Assembly: GCF_947495845.1 (NCBI RefSeq)
Contig: NZ_CANMAO010000004.1
Location: forward strand, 208,657-272,656
Reading direction: 5' to 3'
DNA: 64,000 nucleotides
DNA from: an uncultured Endozoicomonas sp.
GTDB lineage: Bacteria > Pseudomonadota > Gammaproteobacteria > Pseudomonadales > Endozoicomonadaceae
The position numbers and the translations under genes are program-made. The notes beneath the pieces were generated by a model. The model saw nothing but the letters and a program-made list of their open reading frames with translations, made no database searches and was not told where the DNA came from. Positions 40,813-50,467 of this stretch are shown here, in pieces. The stretch's first letter is position 1; each line of letters opens with the position of its first letter.

Positions 40813-40933
40813 CCTTCAACACAGCTGGAATCACTGAAACACATTGGTTCCGGCTGCTTTGCCCGCCTCCCATTTCCATTACCGCAATATGACGGTAAAA
40901 TTCTGCTCCTTTATCGATTCCTGACGGACTGAC

Positions 40934-42106
40934 ATGGTTCTCGCTTTTGCTCTGTACAAATATTTCCCTTATGGCGGACTACAGCGGGATTTTCTGCGCA
41001 TTGCCCTTGAATGCCAGAAAAAAGGTCATGAGATTCAGGTCTATACGACCCAATGGCAGGGAGAAAAGCCGGAAGGCTTCAGCATTCATTTTCTGAAGCC
41101 CAAAGGGTTCTCTAACCACCAGAAAATGTCAGATTTTGCCCAGCAGGTTCACCAGAAACTAAGCAGTTCCCCTGCTACTTTATTGGTCGGCTTTAATAAA
41201 ATGCCCGGGCTGGATGTCTACTATGCAGCAGACACCTGTTATAAAGCCAAAACGGACAGCAAATCCTTTCTGTATAAAATGACGGCTCGATACAAAGCGT
41301 ATTGTGCATTTGAAGCGTCCGTATTCGGCCAGAAAAGTCACACCGTTTCATTATTAATTTCCGCGTTACAGAAACCGGTCTTCCAGGATATTTACGCTAC
41401 CAGCGACGACCGGATTCACCTTTTACCGCCGGGAATATCCAAAGACCGCTGCCGCTCGGAGAATGCTGACAATATACGCAGAGAGTTTCGTCAGTCCTTC
41501 AATTTGTCCGATGAGGATCACCTTGTGCTGATGGTTGGCTCGGGTTTCAAAACCAAAGGATTAGACAGAGCCATTAAAGCCATCGCATCATTACCAGAAG
41601 CGACAAGGGCTCGTACTCAGTTTTATATTATTGGTCAGGATAATCAAAAGCCATTCATCGCATTGGCTAAACGTCTTGGCGTTCTGGATAACGTTCGTTT
41701 CTTTGCTGGTCGAGATGATATTCCGCGCTTTCTTCTGGGTGCCGATTTGTTAATTCACCCGGCCTACAACGAGAACACCGGCACAGTGTTGCTGGAAGCT
41801 CTGGTATCAGGCCTTCCGGTATTAACGACAGATGTCTGTGGCTATGCCCATTACATTTTGGATGCTGAAGCAGGCCAGGTGATCCAATCGCCGTTCTCCC
41901 AAGACGCATTGAATAAGGCAACATTATCAATGCTGACCTCTGAGCAGAAACAACAGTGGTCCGACAATGCTGTGCGCTTCAGCAAGCAGGCCGACTTATA
42001 CAGCATGCCGGAGCGGGCAGCCGACATCATTATCGCCGAGGCGTTCAAAACCGCCGGGGCCTCCACAGTTGAAGCGGATAAGAAACCGATTGAGGTCACG
42101 AACTAA
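40934..42106 (+). CDS. waaG: LPS core glucosyltransferase WaaG-like
   Basis: 390 residues, GT4 family GT-B glycosyltransferase. MVLAFALYKYFPYGGLQRDF is the WaaG N-terminus; VLMVGSGFKTKGLDRAIKAI and the donor-binding HPAYNENTGTVLLEALVSGL with the E-x7-E pair are intact. Adds the first glucose to heptose I of the LPS inner core in the cytoplasm. First of three tightly spaced core genes; its stop abuts the GTG of waaP. Confidence 0.93.
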   Translation: MVLAFALYKYFPYGGLQRDFLRIALECQKKGHEIQVYTTQWQGEKPEGFSIHFLKPKGFSNHQKMSDFAQQVHQKLSSSPATLLVGFNKMPGLDVYYAADTCYKAKTDSKSFLYKMTARYKAYCAFEASVFGQKSHTVSLLISALQKPVFQDIYATSDDRIHLLPPGISKDRCRSENADNIRREFRQSFNLSDEDHLVLMVGSGFKTKGLDRAIKAIASLPEATRARTQFYIIGQDNQKPFIALAKRLGVLDNVRFFAGRDDIPRFLLGADLLIHPAYNENTGTVLLEALVSGLPVLTTDVCGYAHYILDAEAGQVIQSPFSQDALNKATLSMLTSEQKQQWSDNAVRFSKQADLYSMPERAADIIIAEAFKTAGASTVEADKKPIEVTN

Positions 42107-42913
42107 GTGTTGTACCTGAGAGAAGATTTCCAAAAAGCCTGGGAAGGTCAAAACCCTCAGGATGTAGTAGAAACTATGGATGGCGAAGTCTACCGAGCCT
42201 TGGAAGCGCGTCGCACCTACCGCTTTGAACTGAATGGCAATGGATTCTTCGCCAAGGTGCATGGCGGTGTTGGCTGGATGGAAATTCTGGAAAACCTGCT
42301 CCACTTCAGAGCGCCCGTATTAGGCGCCCGCAATGAGTGGGAAGCGCTTGAGCGCCTGCACAGTCTGAATATTGATACCATGACGCCCGTCGCCTACGGT
42401 GAAACTGGCAGCAATCCAGCAACCCAAAGATCATTTCTCGTGACAGAAGAACTCGAAGGGATGATTACTCTGGAGGATTTCTGCAAACCCTGGAATAAAA
42501 CGCCGCCTCCTTTTTTATTAAAGTTGGCCATGGTTAAAAAACTGGCCACTATCAGTAAAACGATTCACAACAACGGTTTAAATCATCGGGATTATTATCT
42601 CTGCCACTTTATGATGCCGGATGTCCTATCACCAGATCCTGACAACCTGACGTTTTACATGATCGACCTGCACCGGGCGCAGCTACGGACAGAAACACCT
42701 CTGCGCTGGCGGATTAAAGACCTGTCCGGACTTTATTATTCAGCCATGGACGTTGGTATTACCCGTAAAGATCTGTTCCGGTTTATCAAAATCTATACAG
42801 GTTTGCCTTTAAGAGAAGCATTAACTCAATACGAGTCCATGTGGCAAGCCATTGAGAAAAAAGCTCAGAAGCTTTATCAACGTATGGCTAGAAAGCTTCC
42901 ATCGAATTCATGA
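42107..42913 (+). CDS. waaP: LPS core heptose I kinase WaaP
   Basis: 268 residues from GTG 42107, immediately after the waaG stop. Eukaryotic-type kinase fold: ATP-site Lys in GFFAKVHGGVGW, catalytic loop NHRDYYLCHFMM and metal-binding YMIDLHRAQLR. Phosphorylates heptose I of the core, important for outer-membrane stability. The waaG-waaP order followed by another kinase is that of Pseudomonas. Confidence 0.94.
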   Translation: MLYLREDFQKAWEGQNPQDVVETMDGEVYRALEARRTYRFELNGNGFFAKVHGGVGWMEILENLLHFRAPVLGARNEWEALERLHSLNIDTMTPVAYGETGSNPATQRSFLVTEELEGMITLEDFCKPWNKTPPPFLLKLAMVKKLATISKTIHNNGLNHRDYYLCHFMMPDVLSPDPDNLTFYMIDLHRAQLRTETPLRWRIKDLSGLYYSAMDVGITRKDLFRFIKIYTGLPLREALTQYESMWQAIEKKAQKLYQRMARKLPSNS

Positions 42914-42930
42914 ATTTTTGAGTAAAGGCA

Positions 42931-44352
42931 ATGACCACAGGGATTACCACTTACACCGTTGAGGCGCTCATCGCCTTAAAGGAAGCACCTGCCAACGGGT
43001 CATATCTGCAGATTCAAGACAAATCATTGCTTATTGAATCCGTGCTGCGCTTTTTACCGGGTAAACGCCTGGTCGCAAAAGCGATATTGGATAATCAAGT
43101 GGTGCTGGCCAAGTGCTTTCTTGGAGAATCTGCCAAACGCCATATGCAGCGTGAGCAGGATGGGCTGGAATCGTTTACTGCAGCAGGCATTGCCACGCCA
43201 GTCATTTATAACACGCTACAAACTCAGAACGGCTGCCTGCTGACAACTGAATTTCTGGATGCTTCGCAATCTCTTGATGATCTTTGGCAACAGGATTTAG
43301 CAGACGAACAACGACTGTCGCTTTTAAAGCAGGCCGTTAAAACACTCGCCACCTTACATAAGCACAATATTGTCCATAACGACCCTCATCTGGATAACTT
43401 TCTGATGAAAGATGGTGCGCTCTATCTGATTGATGGTGGCGGCACAAAAAAAGAAAGCCATCCGTTATCCACGGCAACAGCATTGGATAACCTGGGCTTT
43501 TTCCTGTCGGTACTGTTTCCAAGGTTCGACCACCTTTCTGTGCAGTGCCTGCCGGAATATCAGCAAATTTTCCCGCTTGGAAATATATCCGAAGAAGTTT
43601 TAGGTATGGCCATCAGCAAGCGACGAAAATGGCGTGAACGCTATCTGGAGAAGATATTCAGAACCTGCACGGACTTTGTCGCTGAATCCAAGTTTAATAA
43701 GTTTCAGGTGATTAACAGAACGGAAATCAGACCTGCTCTTACAGAGTTTATGGCTGATCCGGAACCACTCATCAACGCCGGAAAAGTGCTCAAGCGTGGC
43801 AGCACGAATACCGTGTCCATTGTGACACTGAGCGATCAGACCCAGGTCTTTGTAAAGCGCTACAAAAGCACCAAAGGTTTGCTGCACTGGTTTCTCCGTG
43901 GTTTCAGGCAATCCCGCGCCAGAAATGGCTGGTACACTGCCCACTACCTGCTGCGCTTGCTGGGTATCGACACGCCAAAGCCTATTGCTTTAATGGAGTA
44001 TAAAGTCGGGCCTTTTGTCACCTGCAGTTATCTGGTGACAGCGTTCGTTGAAGCGGAAGATGCGTTGCATTACTTCAATGAGCTGAAAACCATCACGCCT
44101 GAAGCAACAACCCGGTCGAAGTTATTAAAAGACACGTTGAAGGTGTTGAAGGATGCACTGTTTTTCCACGGTGATATGAAAGCCACCAACTTTTTGTTTG
44201 CCTATGGCCATCCACTGGTGATCGATCTGGATCAGGCCATGATACTCAGCCCCGGGAATACGGCGGAAAAACTGCTTAAAAAAGATGAAGCCCGCTTTGC
44301 CAGAAATTGGCCAGCAGGCTCCATTGCTGAGCAGCTGTTTTCGAAATACTAA
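42931..44352 (+). CDS. tandem InaA/WaaP-like kinase-fold protein
   Basis: 473 residues containing two kinase-like lobes. Lobe 1 has a candidate ATP Lys61 (VLAKCF), catalytic loop HNDPHLDN (149-156) and LIDGGG (166-171). Lobe 2 has Lys309 (VFVKRY), HGDMKATN (413-420) and VIDLDQA (430-436). The canonical DFG-like Asp is present in both, but the first is followed by GGG. Similar two-lobed proteins occur next to waaGP in Pseudomonas. Probable role is further phosphorylation of LPS core sugars. Overlaps the end of the convergent DUF1338 gene by 4 bp. Confidence 0.85.
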   Translation: MTTGITTYTVEALIALKEAPANGSYLQIQDKSLLIESVLRFLPGKRLVAKAILDNQVVLAKCFLGESAKRHMQREQDGLESFTAAGIATPVIYNTLQTQNGCLLTTEFLDASQSLDDLWQQDLADEQRLSLLKQAVKTLATLHKHNIVHNDPHLDNFLMKDGALYLIDGGGTKKESHPLSTATALDNLGFFLSVLFPRFDHLSVQCLPEYQQIFPLGNISEEVLGMAISKRRKWRERYLEKIFRTCTDFVAESKFNKFQVINRTEIRPALTEFMADPEPLINAGKVLKRGSTNTVSIVTLSDQTQVFVKRYKSTKGLLHWFLRGFRQSRARNGWYTAHYLLRLLGIDTPKPIALMEYKVGPFVTCSYLVTAFVEAEDALHYFNELKTITPEATTRSKLLKDTLKVLKDALFFHGDMKATNFLFAYGHPLVIDLDQAMILSPGNTAEKLLKKDEARFARNWPAGSIAEQLFSKY

Positions 44353-45155
44353 GATTTAACGTCGGTACTTTCAAAGATTTTATCTGCGGAAGCAGCGACA
44401 AAGCCCTGATAGAGTTGTCCATCAGGCATCGGGTAACGCATGGCGAATTCGTAGAAACAGCCGGGAATGGTCAGTTCGCCATCGTTAAAGCTGACATTTA
44501 CTTCTTTCGCCATGGTCGATGATTGCTCCAGAAACACCTCCGGTGAGCCTTTCACCAATCCACCGCTGGTGTTCAGTTCATAACCGTTATCCAGCAATAA
44601 CTGATTAACGCCGTTGATGTCTGCCGGTGCCTTCAGGTGGTTTATCGAAACGGTGAAATGGTTAGCTCGAAAGCCATGGGCGGCTAACCATGAAGCGTAT
44701 TCACTTTCTGCGGCCAGTGTCTTGTATTGTTCCAGAGTCACTGTCCACGGACGGCCAGAGCAACAGAAACTTTGCTGATTCACACTCTCTTCGTTCACCT
44801 GATCAACAAGGCTATTAATGATCGTCTGACAATCTTCAGGCAGCTCTTCCACTTTAAGCTCACTGATAAACACTTTAGGCAGGGTATCATCGGGGTGCTT
44901 GTAGTATCTGGCAAACAGCTTTTTAGCCGGAAAATGATACTCATCCATGGGCTGATAACCGGCATCAACAAATGGCTGCGCCACTTTTTCCAAAGAGAGT
45001 TTTTTCAGGTTAAAAGTTCTCAAGGCAATATGGTCATTAATCACATTGCCTTGATTTAACTTATCGAAGAGCTGATGGATGGGTTGGGCATCCGGAGTCA
45101 GTGTCAAATAATCCTGCCACATGGCATCAAGCAATTCATGAATTGTGAGCTTCAT
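44349..45155 (-). CDS. DUF1338 protein (2-oxoadipate dioxygenase/decarboxylase-like)
   Basis: 268 residues from ATG 45155 (MKLTIHELLDAMWQDYLTLT). Matches the DUF1338 family, iron-dependent VOC-fold enzymes, some of which convert 2-oxoadipate to D-2-hydroxyglutarate in lysine breakdown. Visible are NDHIALRTFNL with a candidate metal His, and HGFRANHFTVSINHLK. It starts 2 bp after the stop of the M20 gene, so it is translationally coupled with it and downstream of an aminotransferase. An amino-acid catabolic role is likely. Confidence 0.85.
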   Translation of the reverse strand: MKLTIHELLDAMWQDYLTLTPDAQPIHQLFDKLNQGNVINDHIALRTFNLKKLSLEKVAQPFVDAGYQPMDEYHFPAKKLFARYYKHPDDTLPKVFISELKVEELPEDCQTIINSLVDQVNEESVNQQSFCCSGRPWTVTLEQYKTLAAESEYASWLAAHGFRANHFTVSINHLKAPADINGVNQLLLDNGYELNTSGGLVKGSPEVFLEQSSTMAKEVNVSFNDGELTIPGCFYEFAMRYPMPDGQLYQGFVAASADKIFESTDVKS

Positions 45156-45157
45156 TG

Positions 45158-46432
45158 TTACGCGCCTCTCAGCCACTCCAGTTGATCACCGTTAGCTTGC
45201 CGGTATGCCAGCGTCAGTAATAAAGCTGCACTGAGTTTCGCTCGCGGAACCAGGCTATTTACTTTCAAATACTCTTGTTCGCTGTGAATCGCCCCACCCT
45301 GAACACCCAGAGTATCGATATTTGGAATGCCTGCGGATGCGAGATTGTTGCCATCACAACAACCGCCGGTGGGTTTCACATCGATGCTCAAACCAAGCTC
45401 AGCGCCGAGGTTTTGCGCTAATGCCAATAGCTTTTCATTGGCAGGGCTCAATAATTTTGGCTTGCGGGTAAAGCCGCCGTGTAGCTCCAGATGAATTCCA
45501 TCGCGGGTGTTTATTCCATCGATAATGTCATTCAGTTTATCCAAACACCATTGTTCATCATCCGGGTGCTCCAAACGGATATTGAATTTGTGCACACATT
45601 TATCCGGCACAACATTGGTTGGGCCACCGCCATGAATAAAGCCTGGATTAAAAGTAATACCCGTCCGCTGTCCATTAAGATCGTCCATGGCAGAAACAAA
45701 GTCACATAAAGCTCTGATGGCATTACGACCAAGGTGATGCTCACGACCGGCATGGGCAGCCTTACCATGACTGACAACCGAAAAGTTCCCACTGCCTTTG
45801 CGTTGCCCGGCCAGACTCCCATCTGGAAAACTGGGTTCAAAAATCATCCCCAGATGCACACGCTTTGCCGATTCCGCAATCAAAGGCGCAGAGCCGGGAG
45901 AACCAATCTCTTCATCAGGATTGAACAGGATTTCCCAGCCAATATGTTCAGCCCAAGGGCTTTGCTCAAGTATTTCCAATGCCTTGAGCATCACCAGAAT
46001 GCCACCTTTAAGATCGGTAACACCCGGCCCATTAACAGTTTCATCATCCAGCCACTTCACCTTTTGGAACGGGCTGTCTTTTGGAAAAACTGTATCCATA
46101 TGCCCACAAAGAAAAACCTGCAAAGGGGCTTCCGGGCGTTTACGAATTCGAAGCGCATCGCCTAACGGGTTATGAACAATATCGCCCTGATCATTCACCA
46201 CTTCCCAAGGGGCAACAGGTATACGTTCATGGTCAGAAGATAGGTTAGCAGTGAGTTTGAGCAGGCTTTCCAGTACCTGATTAACACCATCACGGTTCAG
46301 GGTACCTGAGTTGATTTCTGCCAGTTCAATGGTGCGGGAAAGCATGTCATCCTGCTGATCATTTAACAAATCAAGCAGGGAACGTATTTCGGAAGGGAGT
46401 GTATCAATAACAGTGTCGTTTATATGTTGCAT
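45158..46432 (-). CDS. M20-family metallohydrolase
   Basis: About 424 residues from ATG 46432 (GTG 46459 also open). Zinc-dependent amidohydrolase/peptidase of the ArgE/DapE/CPG2 group. Metal ligands and base are seen in FLCGHMDTVFP, GVTDLKGG, LFNPDEEIGSPGSAP and near the end GAIHSEQEYLKV; the dimerisation domain carries HAGREHHLGRNA. It lies between an ornithine-type aminotransferase and DUF1338, suggesting hydrolysis of an acylated amino acid. A CCCCCCG/CGGGGG hairpin (46459-46480) lies before its start and could modulate expression. Confidence 0.9.
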   Translation of the reverse strand: MQHINDTVIDTLPSEIRSLLDLLNDQQDDMLSRTIELAEINSGTLNRDGVNQVLESLLKLTANLSSDHERIPVAPWEVVNDQGDIVHNPLGDALRIRKRPEAPLQVFLCGHMDTVFPKDSPFQKVKWLDDETVNGPGVTDLKGGILVMLKALEILEQSPWAEHIGWEILFNPDEEIGSPGSAPLIAESAKRVHLGMIFEPSFPDGSLAGQRKGSGNFSVVSHGKAAHAGREHHLGRNAIRALCDFVSAMDDLNGQRTGITFNPGFIHGGGPTNVVPDKCVHKFNIRLEHPDDEQWCLDKLNDIIDGINTRDGIHLELHGGFTRKPKLLSPANEKLLALAQNLGAELGLSIDVKPTGGCCDGNNLASAGIPNIDTLGVQGGAIHSEQEYLKVNSLVPRAKLSAALLLTLAYRQANGDQLEWLRGA

Positions 46433-46501
46433 CCAGAACGTCTCATCGTGTTTATACACCCCCCGCTCAGCTAACGGGGGTATGAGTTAGCGAGAGTTCA
46501 C

Positions 46502-47731
<1,230 letters not shown>

Positions 47732-47814
47732 TCAGTTGTTCTTATCAATTGTTGTTGCATTTTACACAAGCCTGAGAAACTTGTACGCAGTTTTAACAAA
47801 CCTTCACAGATAAT

Positions 47815-48231
47815 TCATACGGGTACCTGACGAGCCTTCAATTGCTCTCGAAGCGCGGTAAGAATTTGTGTGCGTCCGTTCACCCCGATCAATCGACCTT
47901 CTTCCACCACCGGGTAAATCTTGGGCTTATTATTTTGCATGGATTCGGCCAGAGTGATGATACTCTCCGATGGACTTGCAGTAAGCACTTCCTTACGCAT
48001 TACATCACTGGCCAGAACATCAAAATCACAATGATAACTACTGCCCAACAGTTTCTGAATACAGTCTTGCTCTGATAGAAAACCGATCAGTTTTTTATGT
48101 TCATCAACGACCGGGAGGCCGGTCAGATGGTGCCGACAAAGCAATTCTGTTGCTTCACTGAGGGGAGTATGTCCATAGATAACCGGGGGGTCGTAAAGCA
48201 GATAATCACGAACCTGAATATGCGCATTCAT
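47815..48231 (-). CDS. CBS-domain pair protein
   Basis: 138 residues consisting of two CBS motifs (about 8-60 and 72-128): HHLTGLPVVDEHKKLIGFLS with EQDCI, and PKIYPVVEEGRLIGVNGRTQ. Such pairs bind adenosine nucleotides and act as energy sensors. No effector domain is attached and no partner is obvious. Confidence 0.88.
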   Translation of the reverse strand: MNAHIQVRDYLLYDPPVIYGHTPLSEATELLCRHHLTGLPVVDEHKKLIGFLSEQDCIQKLLGSSYHCDFDVLASDVMRKEVLTASPSESIITLAESMQNNKPKIYPVVEEGRLIGVNGRTQILTALREQLKARQVPV

Positions 48232-48341
48232 AGCCGCCTCCTTTTCCCTTCAAAGCATTGCTGAACCATAGCGAAGGTTGTCTTTCAGTCTAGCTGAAGC
48301 TTTACGCCTCAGCATAGTGAAGTGCGGGAAGCCTGTGATGT

Positions 48342-49016
48342 TTAATTCAATTTCTTAACGGCAAGCTCTGCCTGCTTAAGTTCCTTTTCAATCGCTTCAT
48401 GGAGTAATCCGAACTCACTATCGTAACGCAGCAGCTTGTCGGTAAACTCTGGAATCAACTCCGTAATAGGCACTTCCGTATTGTCCGGTAAGCTTTCCGG
48501 AAGTATTCGAGTGAGATTAATCCAGTGCATTTCCGTTTGCCGAAAAAACGACAACAGTCGATCATATTCGACCGCAGGGTTAAACATGTCCGGCTTTCTG
48601 CCAGCACGGGAAAGCGCAAGAAGGTCAAAGATCTGTTGTAATTTGGCATCGTGCACGGCCAACGCGGTATTCACATGTCTCAAGTCATTGGCATAACCAC
48701 TGGCTGCGGTCTTGCTGACCGGGGCAACCGGTGCCGCTTGTACTTCTCGCACATTATCGATAATGGCGATATCCGCCTGCTTGCCAAATGCCATATCCGG
48801 GCGATTCAGGTGCGTGGCCGCTAGATTGACCAGATGGTTTTCAACTTTATTAAAATCGACCTCCATCATTTTCATTAGCTTTTCCAGCTTTTCATTCACA
48901 CCCAATTCATTATTGCTATCTGTCTTCACTTCAGCAGAAACACCAAACTCTGGATCCTTCAGAGCCTCAGGCTGGTAAGAGCGCTCATTCATAGTCTCTT
49001 GTACCGACGAGGTCAT
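48342..49016 (-). CDS. unknown helical protein, 224 aa
   Basis: I do not recognise this family. The sequence is soluble, rich in charged helical segments (NEKLEKLMKMMEVDFNKVEN; EFGLLHEAIEKELKQAELAV) with an Ala/Pro-rich stretch around 93-105, and has no signal peptide. A good ribosome site (AAGGAGATAA) precedes the ATG at 49016. It lies between the CBS gene and a Fur-type site, transcribed divergently from DUF2061. Confidence 0.75.
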   Translation of the reverse strand: MTSSVQETMNERSYQPEALKDPEFGVSAEVKTDSNNELGVNEKLEKLMKMMEVDFNKVENHLVNLAATHLNRPDMAFGKQADIAIIDNVREVQAAPVAPVSKTAASGYANDLRHVNTALAVHDAKLQQIFDLLALSRAGRKPDMFNPAVEYDRLLSFFRQTEMHWINLTRILPESLPDNTEVPITELIPEFTDKLLRYDSEFGLLHEAIEKELKQAELAVKKLN

Positions 49017-49120
49017 AGCATTATCTCCTTTATTGCTATTCCTTTATTGCTAACTATTTAAGCCTAGTCGAAAAGCGATAGCCTCTTTCTATCGGTCAGG
49101 ATTAGCAAAATCTATTTGCA

Positions 49121-49139
49121 AATGAGATTCATTCTCATA
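49121..49139 (+). promoter_or_regulatory. Fur box before the DUF2061 gene
   Basis: AATGAGATTCATTCTCATA is a near-perfect Fur-type palindrome (compare AATGAGAATCATTCTCATT), 38 bp before the DUF2061 start. It could control that gene, or the divergent 224-aa gene at 49016, or both. Confidence 0.75.
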
Positions 49140-49177
49140 TAATTAAGTCATCAACGATTCAGACCTCGGAGTTCACC

Positions 49178-49384
49178 GTGATCAAGACTATTTCCTTTGC
49201 TGTAATACATTTTTTTGTTGCTTTTTCAGTAGGTTATATAATGACCGGCGACATCGTGATTGGCGGCGCGCTCGCCTTGGTAGAACCTGCAGTCAACACT
49301 GTTGCCTTTTACTTCCATGAAAAGGTGTGGAACCGCATAAAAAAGACTGAACCAAAGCATAACAAGACCTTGGTCGCAGCATAG
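49178..49384 (+). CDS. DUF2061 small membrane protein
   Basis: 68 residues with two hydrophobic helices: ISFAVIHFFVAFSVGYIMTG and IGGALALVEPAVNTVAFYF, then FHEKVWNRIKK, which is typical of DUF2061. Function unknown in the family. A strong Fur-type site lies directly upstream, so induction under iron limitation is predicted. Confidence 0.88.
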   Translation: MIKTISFAVIHFFVAFSVGYIMTGDIVIGGALALVEPAVNTVAFYFHEKVWNRIKKTEPKHNKTLVAA

Positions 49385-49408
49385 GTCATAGCCCAAACTT
49401 TCAAACGT

Positions 49409-50257
49409 TTAAACCGTTGCCATGGCGCCTTTATCCAGGCCTTCGTAAGCGAACACTTTGATCTGCCGATCTGGTTTCTGTTCCGCCAAACGACGAACAA
49501 TATATTGTGCCAGCAGTTCAACCGTTGAATCTGTATCGATCAAATAGCACTGTGTGACTGGCAGGCTGAGCTCAAAGTAGCCCTGGTTCGCCTGATAACC
49601 AAACCGGTAGTACTCTGTGCCATCCACCCGGAACGTTTCCAGCAGATCTTCCCGGGTTCCAATATAGATATCCCGCCACTGAGCCGCCCACCAGGCTTCC
49701 AGCGCCTGATCTCGATGCTCATCCACATAAACCTGTATCTGCGAACGATGCCCATGGGCAATTCGCTGACAATCACCATCGTGCTTTTTCAAGCCATGAC
49801 TGTAGTGATAATAAGCACCGCCAATATCTTCCGGGTATAAATTCAAATCTACTTTCTGAACATTCTCTGGCAACTCTGATAGCACAGCGGCTTCAAGGAA
49901 AGGTGTTAATAATTCAGGGGTAATGCTCTCACTGTCCACCAGTAGTAGGGCCTGAGCGGGCGCAACACAGGAAACCAAACCACTTTGCGCTGAAAACTGA
50001 ACGGTGAGCTGATTTCCTTCATGGCTGACAGACGTCATTTCTGACTTGCAAGGCACCAGTAATCGGTGATCCGCCATGATATCCAGCATCGCTTTGATCT
50101 GTTTTTTCACATGACCAAAATCAAACACCATGCCCTGCTCATCAAGATCTCCCCACAGAGTTACATCGACAATCCATGTTTCACCAACCACACCCCGCTC
50201 TGGACAGAGATAGCTGAAATCAAGGGTCGTGAGCTTATTGACGAACAATGCCTGCAT
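49409..50257 (-). CDS. tandem 6-pyruvoyl-tetrahydropterin synthase/QueD-like protein
   Basis: 282 residues with two PTPS-like halves. The N-terminal half (about 1-125: FVNKLTTLDFSYLCPERGVV, VFDFGHVKKQIKAMLD) has lost the usual His-x-His zinc site where the family has HxH. The C-terminal half keeps AHGHRSQIQVYVDEH as a metal motif and AYEGLDKGA at the end. QueD-type enzymes make 6-carboxytetrahydropterin for queuosine; whether this one does is uncertain, because no other que gene is near. Confidence 0.8.
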   Translation of the reverse strand: MQALFVNKLTTLDFSYLCPERGVVGETWIVDVTLWGDLDEQGMVFDFGHVKKQIKAMLDIMADHRLLVPCKSEMTSVSHEGNQLTVQFSAQSGLVSCVAPAQALLLVDSESITPELLTPFLEAAVLSELPENVQKVDLNLYPEDIGGAYYHYSHGLKKHDGDCQRIAHGHRSQIQVYVDEHRDQALEAWWAAQWRDIYIGTREDLLETFRVDGTEYYRFGYQANQGYFELSLPVTQCYLIDTDSTVELLAQYIVRRLAEQKPDRQIKVFAYEGLDKGAMATV

Positions 50258-50467
50258 AGTACTTCCGGGCTTTTAAGTGATTTGTTAATAGAAATTAAAA
50301 GCCCCGTTATTTTGGAAGCTAATAGTGAAATTATCCACATCCAGTATCTATTTATTACATTTATACGCATTCATACCTACGCAAAGCTTTTATTATGCTT
50401 GCCAGCACCGGTGCCAGACGATTATCTTCTGCACCCTGAAGAGAATCAACTTTATGGGCCAGTCTTT

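Noticed and set aside
50066..50467. Upstream extension of bioA
   Set aside because: It overlaps the divergent PTPS-like gene and adds residues unlike any BioA N-terminus.
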